Shown: in pieces, positions 11,424-18,543 of the stretch
Layout of the letters: every line of letters starts with the position of its first letter
Position numbering within the stretch: the stretch's first letter is position 1
Origin: a virus
Strand: one strand, 5' to 3'
IMG/VR virus record: IMGVR_UViG_3300024344_000110
Span: 1 to 26,314 of that record
Length of the DNA: 26,314 nucleotides
The notes under the pieces: generated by a model
What the model saw: only the letters and a program-made list of their open reading frames with translations
What the model was told of the DNA's origin: nothing
Database searches by the model: none
Made by a program: the position numbers and the translations under genes

Positions 11424-11838
11424 ATTTGGTCTTCAAGACAAATACAAAAAAGAAGCTAAAGGTGAACCAGAACCTTTAAATCCAGAAAATATTAAAAAAC
11501 AAAAAGAACAGCTGCCCGATCCTAGTGGCTGGCGACTACTTGTGTTACCATTTACACCTAAAGAAAAAACTAAAGGTGGTATAATTATTGCACAAGAGTC
11601 TTTAGAAAAATTAAGAATTGCAACTAACTGTGGTTACGTTTTAAAAGTAGGGCCATTAGCTTATTTTGACAAAGAAAAGTTTCCAACAGGAGCTTGGTGT
11701 AAAAAAGGAGATTGGGTAATTTTTGCTCGTTATGCAGGATCAAGATTACCTATCGAAGGCGGCGAAGTCCGTCTATTAAATGACGACGAAGTTTTGGGTA
11801 CAATAAGTAATCCAGAATCCGTGCTGCATAATATTTAA
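11380..11838 (+). CDS. GroES-type co-chaperonin, 152 aa
   Basis: Residues 47-152 read as a GroES fold: a first strand WRLLVLPF (51-58), a mobile loop TPKEKTKGGIIIAQES (59-74) with GGIII in place of the usual GGIVL, then GYVLKVGPLAY (85-95), KKGDWVIFARYAGSRL (108-123) and a final strand VRLLNDDEVLG. GroES is about 97 residues, and the extra N-terminal 45 residues here are charged and probably flexible. The protein should cap host GroEL, as T4 gp31 does for its capsid protein. It sits directly before the scaffold-like and capsid genes. AAGGAG lies 7 nt upstream of the ATG. The start overlaps the preceding gene by 44 nt. Confidence 0.88.
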   Translation: MKETSSESTEVPKIKFGLQDKYKKEAKGEPEPLNPENIKKQKEQLPDPSGWRLLVLPFTPKEKTKGGIIIAQESLEKLRIATNCGYVLKVGPLAYFDKEKFPTGAWCKKGDWVIFARYAGSRLPIEGGEVRLLNDDEVLGTISNPESVLHNI

Positions 11839-11855
11839 CATAGAAGGAGATAACT

Positions 11856-12845
11856 ATGCCAGAAACAGAAGAAAACAAACAAGATCTAGTTGACATTGAT
11901 ACATCGGGTCCCGGTGCTGAAGTTGAGCTAGAAGAAGAAAAAGTAAAACAAGTAGTAGAAGAAAAAACAGAATCTGAAAAAGAAACTGTTGTAGAAGAAA
12001 CTAAACCAGTTGAAACAACTGAGGTAGAAGAAACTAAAGAAGAGAAAAAAGAAACAAGCAACGAGAAGCAAGAAACTAAAAAAGAAGAACTAGAGCAATA
12101 TAGTGAAGGCGTTCAAAAAAGAATTGCAAAACTAACTAAAAAATGGCGTGAAGCAGAAAGACAAAAAGAAGCTGCTTTAGAATATGCTAAAGGTGTGCAA
12201 GTTGAACAAGAAACTTTAAAAAATAAATTATCAACTATTGAGCCAAATTATGTAAGTGCTATGGAAGGTAGAGTTATTTCTGGTCTTCAAGCAGCACAAT
12301 CTCAATTAGCAAAAGCTAGAGAAGATGGAGACATAAACGCTGAAGTGCAAGCACAAAAAATGATAGCGAGATTAGGCGTAGAAGAAGCAAGAGTTGCAAA
12401 TTTAAAAAAACAAACTGAGTCTAAACCTGCAGAAGTTAAAACTCCTACATTAGATCAAGCGATTGCACCTAAACAAGCTAAACCCGATCCAAAAGCTGAA
12501 GAGTGGGCTGAAAGAAATCCTTGGTTTGGTCAAGATTCTGCTATGACTTATACTGCTTTTGATCTACATGACAAATTGACTAAAGAAGAAGGCTTTGATC
12601 CTAATTCAGATGAATACTATACTGAAGTAGATCGTAGAATGAAGCTTGACTTCCCACACAAATTTGCTAAAACTGAACCAAAGGAAACGACTAAACCTAC
12701 TCAAACTGTAGCGTCAGCTACGCGGAGTGTAAAACCTGGTCGCCAAACTGTGAGACTCACTTCATCACAAGTAGCAATTGCTAAAAAATTAGGAGTGCCA
12801 CTAGAAGAATATGCGAAACAACTAAAAATCACGAAGGAGGCATAA
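11856..12845 (+). CDS. Scaffold-like head assembly protein, 329 aa
   Basis: The first 85 residues are extremely rich in Glu, Lys, Thr and Val (for example VEEKTESEKETVVEETKPVE). Residues about 85-190 form a charged coiled coil (RIAKLTKKWREAERQKEAAL). A Trp-containing middle (EEWAERNPWFGQDSAMTYTA) and a short basic C-terminal helical end follow. This architecture, the size and the position before the capsid gene are typical of internal scaffolds that shape the procapsid and then leave. GAAGGAGAT precedes the ATG. A fused protease domain is not evident, and none is seen elsewhere in the window. Confidence 0.72.
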   Translation: MPETEENKQDLVDIDTSGPGAEVELEEEKVKQVVEEKTESEKETVVEETKPVETTEVEETKEEKKETSNEKQETKKEELEQYSEGVQKRIAKLTKKWREAERQKEAALEYAKGVQVEQETLKNKLSTIEPNYVSAMEGRVISGLQAAQSQLAKAREDGDINAEVQAQKMIARLGVEEARVANLKKQTESKPAEVKTPTLDQAIAPKQAKPDPKAEEWAERNPWFGQDSAMTYTAFDLHDKLTKEEGFDPNSDEYYTEVDRRMKLDFPHKFAKTEPKETTKPTQTVASATRSVKPGRQTVRLTSSQVAIAKKLGVPLEEYAKQLKITKEA

Positions 12846-12849
12846 GCAT

Positions 12850-13311
12850 ATGAGTACAGATAAAATAAAAACTTCCCGTGCGAGTCAAACAAGAGCTAAA
12901 ACAGCTAAAAAAACTGTTTGGACTCCACCATCATCTTTAGATGCACCCCCTGCACCAGACGGGTACCATCACAGATGGATAAGAGCCGAGACTATGGGTT
13001 TTGATGATACAAAAAACATGGCAGGTAAATTAAGATCAGGATATGAGTTAGTAAGAGCTGATGAATACCCAGATCAAGATTATCCAGTTCTGGATCAAGG
13101 TAAATACAAAGGGGTCATCGGAGTTGGCGGCCTATTGCTGGCTAGGATATCTAACGAGCTTGTTAAATCGCGTGAGGAATATTTTAATAACCTTACAAAA
13201 CAAAAAGACGAAGCGATTGATAACGATCTTCTGAAGGAACAGCATCCAGGTATGCCGATCAATAATGATCGACAGACTCGTGTAACCTTCGGTGGTACAA
13301 AAAAGAGCTAA
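12850..13311 (+). CDS. Head-module protein of unknown function, 153 aa
   Basis: A basic, probably disordered N-terminus (KTSRASQTRAKTAKKTVWTP) leads into DAPPAPDGYHHRWIRAETMG. A compact domain with LRSGYELVRADEYPDQDYPV and a glycine-rich strand (YKGVIGVGGLLLARIS) follow, then a charged tail. I have seen similar proteins beside capsid genes of marine phages, but no function is established to my knowledge. AAGGAGG precedes the ATG. It is probably a minor head or assembly protein, by position only. Confidence 0.72.
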   Translation: MSTDKIKTSRASQTRAKTAKKTVWTPPSSLDAPPAPDGYHHRWIRAETMGFDDTKNMAGKLRSGYELVRADEYPDQDYPVLDQGKYKGVIGVGGLLLARISNELVKSREEYFNNLTKQKDEAIDNDLLKEQHPGMPINNDRQTRVTFGGTKKS

Positions 13312-13350
13312 TAATTTTTTAGCAATTTTTGCCAACGAATTAAATTAATC

Positions 13351-13367
13351 GTCTACCTTCGGTAGGC
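13351..13367 (+). other. Hairpin abutting a ribosome-binding site
   Basis: GTCTACC (13351-13357) and GGTAGGC (13361-13367) form a 7-bp stem with a TTC loop (one T-G pair). The stem ends exactly where the ribosome-binding site AAAGGAG begins. There is no T run, so a role in mRNA protection or translation of the next gene is more likely than termination. Confidence 0.55.
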
Positions 13368-13380
13368 AAAGGAGATAAAT

Positions 13381-13953
13381 ATGGCAAACCAAGACGCAGC
13401 CTTTGGATTAAAACCCCTAGGCAAAATTGGAGGGTCACCTGATAACAACGCAGCTACTGAATACGAAGTAGCAGCTTGCGCTTCAGCTTTTGCTCAAAAC
13501 GACCTTATGGTTGCTTTAGCAGCAGGAACAGTTGGAATAGGCGCAGCTACTGATAATGGAGTTCTTTTAGGCTCTTGTCAGGGTGTGTTTTTTACAGACT
13601 CTTCAACAAGTAAACCAACCTTTGCTAATCACTTAGTTGCTTCAAACGCAGCTACTGATATCAAAGCGTTTATTACTGACGATCCGCATCAAGTTTATGA
13701 AGTACAATCGGATGCATCAGGCGCAACACAACAACTAGACGTTTTCACAAACGCTGATGTTGCTGTTGGAGCAGGTGTAACTCCGCATTTTGTTTCTAAA
13801 ACTGAAATTACGGATACTCAATCAACAACTACAGCTAACTTGCGAATTATCGGAGTTTCTGATGATCCTGACAATAGCGATTTAACATCTGCTAATTGTA
13901 ACTTTAAAGTGATCATTAACGAACACTTCTATATGACCGCAACTGGCGTATAA
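13381..13953 (+). CDS. Virion structural protein, head decoration candidate, 190 aa
   Basis: The sequence is Ala/Thr/Asp-rich and mostly beta. It opens MANQDAAFGLKPLGKIGGSP, a start that I associate with abundant marine phage structural proteins encoded beside the capsid gene. It ends NFKVIINEHFYMTATGV. AAAGGAG and a hairpin precede the ATG, suggesting high expression. The position immediately before the capsid gene suits a decoration or minor head protein. The family function is not certain. Confidence 0.72.
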   Translation: MANQDAAFGLKPLGKIGGSPDNNAATEYEVAACASAFAQNDLMVALAAGTVGIGAATDNGVLLGSCQGVFFTDSSTSKPTFANHLVASNAATDIKAFITDDPHQVYEVQSDASGATQQLDVFTNADVAVGAGVTPHFVSKTEITDTQSTTTANLRIIGVSDDPDNSDLTSANCNFKVIINEHFYMTATGV

Positions 13954-13975
13954 TAGCGGAATAGGAGAATAAAAT

Positions 13976-14881
13976 ATGGCTATATCAAGAGGACAACTAG
14001 TTAAAGAACTAGAGCCAGGTTTGAATGCACTATTCGGCTTGGAATATAACAACTATGCTAATGAGCATGCGGAAATTTTCGACACTGAAAACAGTGACAG
14101 AGCTTTTGAAGAAGAAGTTATGTTATCTGGTTTCGCAAATGCACCAATCAAAGCTGAAGGAACTTCAGTTTCATTTGATAATGCACAAGAAACTTTCACA
14201 GCTCGTTACACACATGAAACACTTGCACTAGCATTCGCGATTACTGAAGAAGCAATCGAGGATAACTTGTATGACAGACTTGCGTCTAGATATACAAAAG
14301 CTTTAGCAAGATCAATGGCTAACACTAAACAAGTGAAAGCTGCTAATGTGTTAAACAACGCGTTCAGTTCATCTTCTGCAGGCGGTGATGGTAAAGAGCT
14401 TTGTGCTACTGACCACCCAATCGCTTCAGGAACAGAGCAGAATGAATTATCTACTGCGGCGGACCTTAACGAAACATCATTGGAGCAATCTTTAATAGAT
14501 ATCGCTGCAATGACTGACGAAAGAGGTCTTAAAATTGCTGCTAAAGGTACTAAGTTAATTATACCTTCAGCTTTGCAATTTACAGCTGAGAGATTAATGA
14601 AATCTTCTCAAAGAGTTGGAACAGCTGATAATGATATCAATGCAGTTGTGTCAAAAGGAATGATTCCACAAGGTTATACTGTGAACCATTACTTAACTGA
14701 TACAGATGCGTTTTTCATTAAAACAGACGTGCCTAATGGTCTAAAACATTTTGTTAGAGCACCGATGAAAACATCTATGGAAGGCGACTTTACAACTGGT
14801 AACGTAAGATACAAAGCTAGAGAGAGATATTCTTTTGGATTCTCAGACTGGAGAGGTATTTTCGGATCACCGGGAGCATAA
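13976..14881 (+). CDS. Major capsid protein (HK97-fold, Mu gpT-like), 301 aa
   Basis: The protein forms the icosahedral shell. It resembles the Mu gpT-like capsid group. Landmarks are AEIFDTENSDRAFEEEVMLS (30-50, N-arm region), a long helix with ALAFAITEEAIEDNLYDRLA and a glycine-rich loop before ELCATDHPIASG. TKLIIPSALQFTAERLMKSS follows, then YTVNHYLTDTDAFFIKTDVP, and the ending is NVRYKARERYSFGFSDWRGI. The length of 301 aa suits an unprocessed HK97-fold protein. GGAGAATAAAAT precedes the ATG, and a GC-rich hairpin follows the stop. Scaffold and co-chaperonin genes lie just upstream. Confidence 0.92.
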   Translation: MAISRGQLVKELEPGLNALFGLEYNNYANEHAEIFDTENSDRAFEEEVMLSGFANAPIKAEGTSVSFDNAQETFTARYTHETLALAFAITEEAIEDNLYDRLASRYTKALARSMANTKQVKAANVLNNAFSSSSAGGDGKELCATDHPIASGTEQNELSTAADLNETSLEQSLIDIAAMTDERGLKIAAKGTKLIIPSALQFTAERLMKSSQRVGTADNDINAVVSKGMIPQGYTVNHYLTDTDAFFIKTDVPNGLKHFVRAPMKTSMEGDFTTGNVRYKARERYSFGFSDWRGIFGSPGA

Positions 14882-14891
14882 TCATTAAATT

Positions 14892-14922
14892 AATATGGCG
14901 GGACACAATCCCGCCATATTTT
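14892..14922 (+). terminator. Hairpin after the capsid gene (possible partial terminator)
   Basis: AATATGGCGGGA (14892-14903) pairs perfectly with TCCCGCCATATT (14909-14920) across CACAA. Only four Ts follow (14919-14922), so termination may be partial. It may also protect the 3' end of the capsid message, giving more capsid than downstream product. Confidence 0.65.
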
Positions 14923-14939
14923 AAATATAGAAAGAAAAA

Positions 14940-15212
14940 ATGCACCAAAAAACCTTTAGAATACAAATATCAGCGTATCAATATCATGCAGATTTTAATA
15001 TAAACTGCATTGAAACCTCATTAGATATTGAAAACGCAATAGTTGACAAATTGGGAAAAGGTGATATAAAATGGGAGTATCTTGGAGAAATGAACGATCC
15101 CAAGATAAATAGAATAACCTATGAGGAGGTTATAAATGATGCAAACACATCTACAAGACCTTTACAAACAGAAAAAGGTATTGGATCTAGAATGGGAGCA
15201 GGAGCATCTTAA
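14940..15212 (+). CDS. Small protein of unknown function, 90 aa
   Basis: The N-terminal half is strand-like (FRIQISAYQYHADFNINC). A helix (DIENAIVDKLGKGDIKWEYL) and a disordered end (LQTEKGIGSRMGAGAS) follow. AGAAAGAAAAA precedes the ATG, close behind the post-capsid hairpin. The last 77 nt overlap the next gene in another frame. No family is recognised. By position it could be a head-completion accessory protein. Confidence 0.6.
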   Translation: MHQKTFRIQISAYQYHADFNINCIETSLDIENAIVDKLGKGDIKWEYLGEMNDPKINRITYEEVINDANTSTRPLQTEKGIGSRMGAGAS

Positions 15213-15357
15213 CGAGGGTAAATATACTCTCAATATGGTTAAAATTGACAGAAAAGTCAGAGAAGTAATTAGCCATATAAAAATGGCAGAAGCTAAAAAA
15301 GAGCATCTGTTAAATAAAGTAGAAGACGCTGCCCCCGAAGTTTCTGTAGCTACTTAG
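15136..15357 (+). CDS. Small helical charged protein, 73 aa
   Basis: The protein is predicted helical and highly charged (QTHLQDLYKQKKVLDLEWEQ, then KIDRKVREVISHIKMAEAKK). A strong AGGAGG precedes the ATG by 7 nt, inside the preceding gene, which supports this start despite the 77-nt overlap. The middle and C-terminal sequence reads as a short coiled coil. Function is unknown. Confidence 0.65.
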   Translation: MMQTHLQDLYKQKKVLDLEWEQEHLNEGKYTLNMVKIDRKVREVISHIKMAEAKKEHLLNKVEDAAPEVSVAT

Positions 15358-15404
15358 TAAAAAGCTACATCGTTGGAAAAGTTCTATCCACACTACACGC
15401 CCTC

Positions 15405-15433
15405 TTGCACTCTATTTAAAACTAGTATACAAT
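15405..15433 (+). promoter_or_regulatory. Promoter candidate for the connector and tail genes
   Basis: TTGCAC (15405-15410) and TACAAT (15428-15433) are separated by exactly 17 nt in a 167-nt noncoding gap. It differs from the early promoters by lacking the GCTTGCAA and TAATATCCC elements. It would start a transcript for the genes from 15525 onward. Confidence 0.55.
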
Positions 15434-15459
15434 TTTGTTACTATACAAAAATAAAAAAT

Positions 15460-15503
15460 AAATGTAGACGCGTATAGTCGACATGCCCCTAGGGACTACA
15501 TTT
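15460..15503 (+). other. Leader inverted repeat before the 168-aa gene
   Basis: AAATGTAG (15460-15467) and CTACATTT (15496-15503) are perfect complementary arms. An alternative inner pairing TAGTC (15475-15479) with GACTA (15494-15498) overlaps them. It lies between the promoter candidate and the AGGAGG of the next gene, so alternative leader folds are possible. Confidence 0.4.
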
Positions 15504-15524
15504 AAATATTCTAGGAGGAATATT

Positions 15525-16031
15525 ATGGCTAAAACAACTTTTTCAGGTCCAGTAAGATCTGAAGATACATTTAAAACAGTAAGTAAAAACTCTAGCACTG
15601 GAGCAATTACTGAAGTCATCACTTTAGGTGATGGACCAGTTGCATTAGGAGATGAAAACAAAACTCTTGATAACGCAACACACAGTGGAAGAACTCTTGT
15701 AGTTCCTGCACTTGGATCAAACAGAACAATTACATTACCTGCACCAGTTGCTGGCTCACACTTTAAATTTATTTATGGTGGTGCTGCAGAAGAAGCAGAG
15801 AATTTAATTATAATAACACCAGGAAATACTAATTTCTTTATTGGTGGAATTGTTCACTTAGATTCAAATGCTGATAACGTATCTGTTTATTCTGATGGAA
15901 ACTCTAACTCAAAACTAACTCTTACAGATTTTGGTATATTTGAGATAAATATTTTGGCTAAAGATAGCACAAATTATTACATTTGGGGTACAGCAGAAGG
16001 TGCAGACGTACCTGCATTTGCAGATCAATAA
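15525..16031 (+). CDS. Virion structural protein of unknown role, 168 aa (internal start chosen)
   Basis: The frame opens at 15483, but the ATG at 15525 is chosen because AGGAGGAATATT precedes it. The protein is beta-rich with a neutral, Gly/Asn-rich composition (MAKTTFSGPVRSEDTFKTVS). RTLVVPALGSNRTITLPAPV and a C-terminal IFEINILAKDSTNYYIWGTA follow. The ITLPAP stretch and final strands resemble the C-terminal beta domain of the large fibre at 18544 (ITITLPAG and later strands), so a related fold is possible. It is probably a head or tail surface protein. Confidence 0.72.
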   Translation: MAKTTFSGPVRSEDTFKTVSKNSSTGAITEVITLGDGPVALGDENKTLDNATHSGRTLVVPALGSNRTITLPAPVAGSHFKFIYGGAAEEAENLIIITPGNTNFFIGGIVHLDSNADNVSVYSDGNSNSKLTLTDFGIFEINILAKDSTNYYIWGTAEGADVPAFADQ

Positions 16032-16044
16032 TAACTAACTTTAA

Positions 16045-16074
16045 TTAGAGCGGGGCTTTGGCCCCGTTCTCTAA
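16045..16074 (+). other. GC-rich intercistronic hairpin
   Basis: TTAGAG-CGGGGC (16045-16056) pairs with GCCCCG-TT-CTCTAA (16061-16074) across TTTG, with a 2-nt bulge. The ribosome-binding site AGGAGA of the next gene begins 2 nt later. No T run follows, so it is likely a message-stability or translation element. Confidence 0.55.
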
Positions 16075-16086
16075 CAGGAGAAAAAA

Positions 16087-16506
16087 ATGGCAGACGCAGT
16101 AACAAGTCAAACAATAATTGACACAGATAAAAGAGCAGTAATTAAACTTACTAACATATCCGATGGAACAGGAGAAAGTTCTGTAAAAAAAGTTGATGTT
16201 TCAGCTTTAAATGCAAGATCAGCTGATTCAGCTGCTTGTTCTAGAGTTACAATAGATCAAGTTTGGTACGATGTTGGAGGATTAAGAGCAGCATTAGAAT
16301 TTGATGCAACTTCAAACGTTGTAGGTTTAGTTTTAGGTGGAAGTGCAGCAGCAGGCAATGTTTCAGGACATTGGGACTATAGATCATTTGGTGGAATTAA
16401 AAATAATGCTGGCAGTGGAATTACTGGTGATATTGATTTGACGACACATGGTCATACAGCTCATGATCATTACACAATAGTATTAGAGTTAAGAAAATCG
16501 TATTAG
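16087..16506 (+). CDS. Structural-module protein of unknown function, 139 aa
   Basis: The protein begins MADAVTSQTIIDTDKRAVIK. A beta-rich middle (VTIDQVWYDVGGLRAALEFD) and a His-containing end (LTTHGHTAHDHYTIVLELRK) follow. I recall similar proteins in tail or head-completion modules of phages, with no known function. AGGAG precedes the ATG and the hairpin at 16045-16074 lies just before it. The cluster of His residues near the C-terminus might bind metal, as in some tail spikes, but this is speculation. Confidence 0.7.
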   Translation: MADAVTSQTIIDTDKRAVIKLTNISDGTGESSVKKVDVSALNARSADSAACSRVTIDQVWYDVGGLRAALEFDATSNVVGLVLGGSAAAGNVSGHWDYRSFGGIKNNAGSGITGDIDLTTHGHTAHDHYTIVLELRKSY

Positions 16507-16517
16507 GGAGGTAGCTG

Positions 16518-17273
16518 ATGGCCAATACAACTTCCGGCACAGTTACTTTTGACAAAACTTTTGCTGTAGATGATTTAATAGCAGAAGCATACGAGAGAAT
16601 AGGCTCACAAGTAACTTCTGGATATCAATTAAAAACGGCAAGACGTTCTTTAAACATAATGTTTCAAGAATGGGGTAATAGAGGTTTGCACTATTGGGAA
16701 ATAGCTGAAAGTAATATTGATTTAATTGAAGGACAAGCTGAGTATACTTTTTATAGAGCTAGTGGAGATGGCACAAGTTCTGGCACAAATGCAACATCAA
16801 ACGTTTATGGAGTTGCTGATATTTTAGAAGCCACACTTAGAACAGATAGAACATCTACTTCACAAGCAGATCAAGCATTAACAAAAATAGACAGATCAAC
16901 ATATTCTGCATTATCAAATAAATTATCTAAAGGAACACCTTCACAATATTTTGTACAAAGATTTGTTGATAAGACAACATTAACAGTTTATCCAACAGCA
17001 GATTCATCTAATGCATCTAAAGATTTACATTTTTATTATGTAAAAAGAATACAAGATGCAGATTCAACTTACACAGATGCAACAGATGTACCATTTAGAT
17101 TTGTACCTTGTATGGTATCAGGACTTGCATTTTATTTAGCACAAAAGTTTGCACCAGATAGAATTCAAGCTATGAAACTTTATTATGAAGATGAACTAGC
17201 AAGAGCATTATCAGAAGATGGTTCTTCTACTAGTGTTCACATAACCCCTAAAACTTATTATCCAGGAACATAA
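16518..17273 (+). CDS. Head-to-tail adaptor-like protein, 251 aa
   Basis: The N-terminal helices (DDLIAEAYERIGSQVTSGYQ, then ARRSLNIMFQEWGNRGLHYW) resemble the adaptor proteins that close the portal in podoviruses (P22 gp4, T7 gp11-like or SU10-type). A beta domain with LIEGQAEYTFYR follows, then a C-terminal helical segment (FRFVPCMVSGLAFYLAQKFA) as in that group. The role would be a ring below the portal. GGGAGG precedes the ATG. The stop overlaps the next gene (TAATG). Confidence 0.7.
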   Translation: MANTTSGTVTFDKTFAVDDLIAEAYERIGSQVTSGYQLKTARRSLNIMFQEWGNRGLHYWEIAESNIDLIEGQAEYTFYRASGDGTSSGTNATSNVYGVADILEATLRTDRTSTSQADQALTKIDRSTYSALSNKLSKGTPSQYFVQRFVDKTTLTVYPTADSSNASKDLHFYYVKRIQDADSTYTDATDVPFRFVPCMVSGLAFYLAQKFAPDRIQAMKLYYEDELARALSEDGSSTSVHITPKTYYPGT

Positions 17274-17827
17274 TGGCAAGAGGAAAATATTCAAAAGCAA
17301 TATCAGATAGATCAGGAATGGAGTTTCCATATAATGAAATGATGAAAGAATGGAACGGTTCTTTTGTACATAGATCTGAATATGAAAAAAAACACCCACA
17401 ACTAGAATTAAGAACAAGAGGTGGAGATGCAGAAGGTTTACTAAATGCTAGACCAGATAGAACTGAAAATGAAGTAATTGCAATATTAAGGCCTAATCCT
17501 TTTGAAACTATTGCAGCTAGTTCTGGCATAATAAACGTATTTGAAAAATCACATGGAAGATCGACAGGAGACACAGTTAGATTTAGAGGAGCCCCTTCAA
17601 CTTCAACATCATTTAACAATCCATCTAATTTTGATGGAATTACAGGTTCTAATGTAGCAAAATCTGCTGGCTACTCAATTACAGTTGGCAAACGAGATTC
17701 AAGCGGAAATATTACTAACACAGATGATTTCTATCACTTTACTGTAGACACAAACACTGCTACAAGTGGGGAAGTATCAGGAGGAGGCAATAATTGCTCG
17801 GCTGGTCCGGCAACATTGACAGCATAA
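17273..17827 (+). CDS. Tail-module structural protein, 184 aa
   Basis: The first 60 residues have a style I recognise from marine phages (SDRSGMEFPYNEMMKEWNGS, then HRSEYEKKHPQLELRTRGGD). A beta-rich C-terminal region (GIINVFEKSHGRSTGDTVRF) and an Asn/Ser/Gly-rich end follow. The gene lies between two adaptor-like genes with TAATG coupling to the first, so it is probably part of the connector or tail. The exact function is unknown. Confidence 0.7.
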   Translation: MARGKYSKAISDRSGMEFPYNEMMKEWNGSFVHRSEYEKKHPQLELRTRGGDAEGLLNARPDRTENEVIAILRPNPFETIAASSGIINVFEKSHGRSTGDTVRFRGAPSTSTSFNNPSNFDGITGSNVAKSAGYSITVGKRDSSGNITNTDDFYHFTVDTNTATSGEVSGGGNNCSAGPATLTA

Positions 17828-17828
17828 T

Positions 17829-18533
17829 ATGGCAGGATTAAGTGCATCAGGATTAAAAACACAAATAAAAAGCTATACAGAAGTTAGCTCTACAGTGCTA
17901 TCTGATAGTGTTTTAGAAAACATAATATTAAATGCACAGTATAGAATTTTTAGAGATATTCCTGTTGATGCTGATAGAAAAACATCTACAGGTAATTTTA
18001 CATCTGGAACAGGCACTGTAACAGTTCCTGCAGGAGCTGTATTTGTTAGAGCAGTGCAAGTTTATACTGCAACTGGATCTACTTATACTGGAGCTAATAC
18101 ATATTTAGAAAAAAGAGATTTAACATTTTTAGAGGAATATATTTCAGCAACTACATCTACTGGCACACCAAAATATTATGCAATGTTAGATACTGGGGCT
18201 ACTGGAGAAAGCTCATCAAACTCTGGATCTATAATTGTATCACCAACACCAAGCGGGACGTTTGCTTATAAAATTCACTACAACGCAGCTCCAGCATTAT
18301 TAGAAAATAATGATACTAATTATATTAGTATGAATTTTCCAAATGGTCTGCTATATTGTTGCCTAGCAGAAACTTATGGTTTCTTGAAAGGCCCAGCTGA
18401 TATGCTGCAATTATACGAACAAAAATACCAACAAGAAGTACAAAAATTTGGAGGAGAACAACTAGGTAGAAGACGAAGAGATGACTATACAGATGGAACA
18501 GTTAGAATACCAGTCAACTCACCAACACCTTAA
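17829..18533 (+). CDS. Second adaptor-like tail protein, 234 aa
   Basis: The N-terminus (LSDSVLENIILNAQYRIFRD) and the beta-sandwich-like middle (GTVTVPAGAVFVRAVQVYT) resemble the first adaptor at 16518. C-terminal helices (LLYCCLAETYGFLKGPADML, then YEQKYQQEVQKFGGEQLGRR) also match that pattern. It is likely a second ring protein of the tail machine, similar in role to tail tubular or SU10-type adaptors. No good ribosome-binding site is visible one base after the upstream stop, so coupling is likely. Confidence 0.68.
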   Translation: MAGLSASGLKTQIKSYTEVSSTVLSDSVLENIILNAQYRIFRDIPVDADRKTSTGNFTSGTGTVTVPAGAVFVRAVQVYTATGSTYTGANTYLEKRDLTFLEEYISATTSTGTPKYYAMLDTGATGESSSNSGSIIVSPTPSGTFAYKIHYNAAPALLENNDTNYISMNFPNGLLYCCLAETYGFLKGPADMLQLYEQKYQQEVQKFGGEQLGRRRRDDYTDGTVRIPVNSPTP

Positions 18534-18543
18534 GGAATAAATT

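Noticed and set aside
11750-12061. Minus-strand open frame of 103 codons rich in Ser, Val and Thr
   Set aside because: It is the antisense shadow of the Glu/Lys/Thr-rich scaffold start and the co-chaperonin end. It has no ribosome-binding site, and its composition is fully explained by the sense strand.
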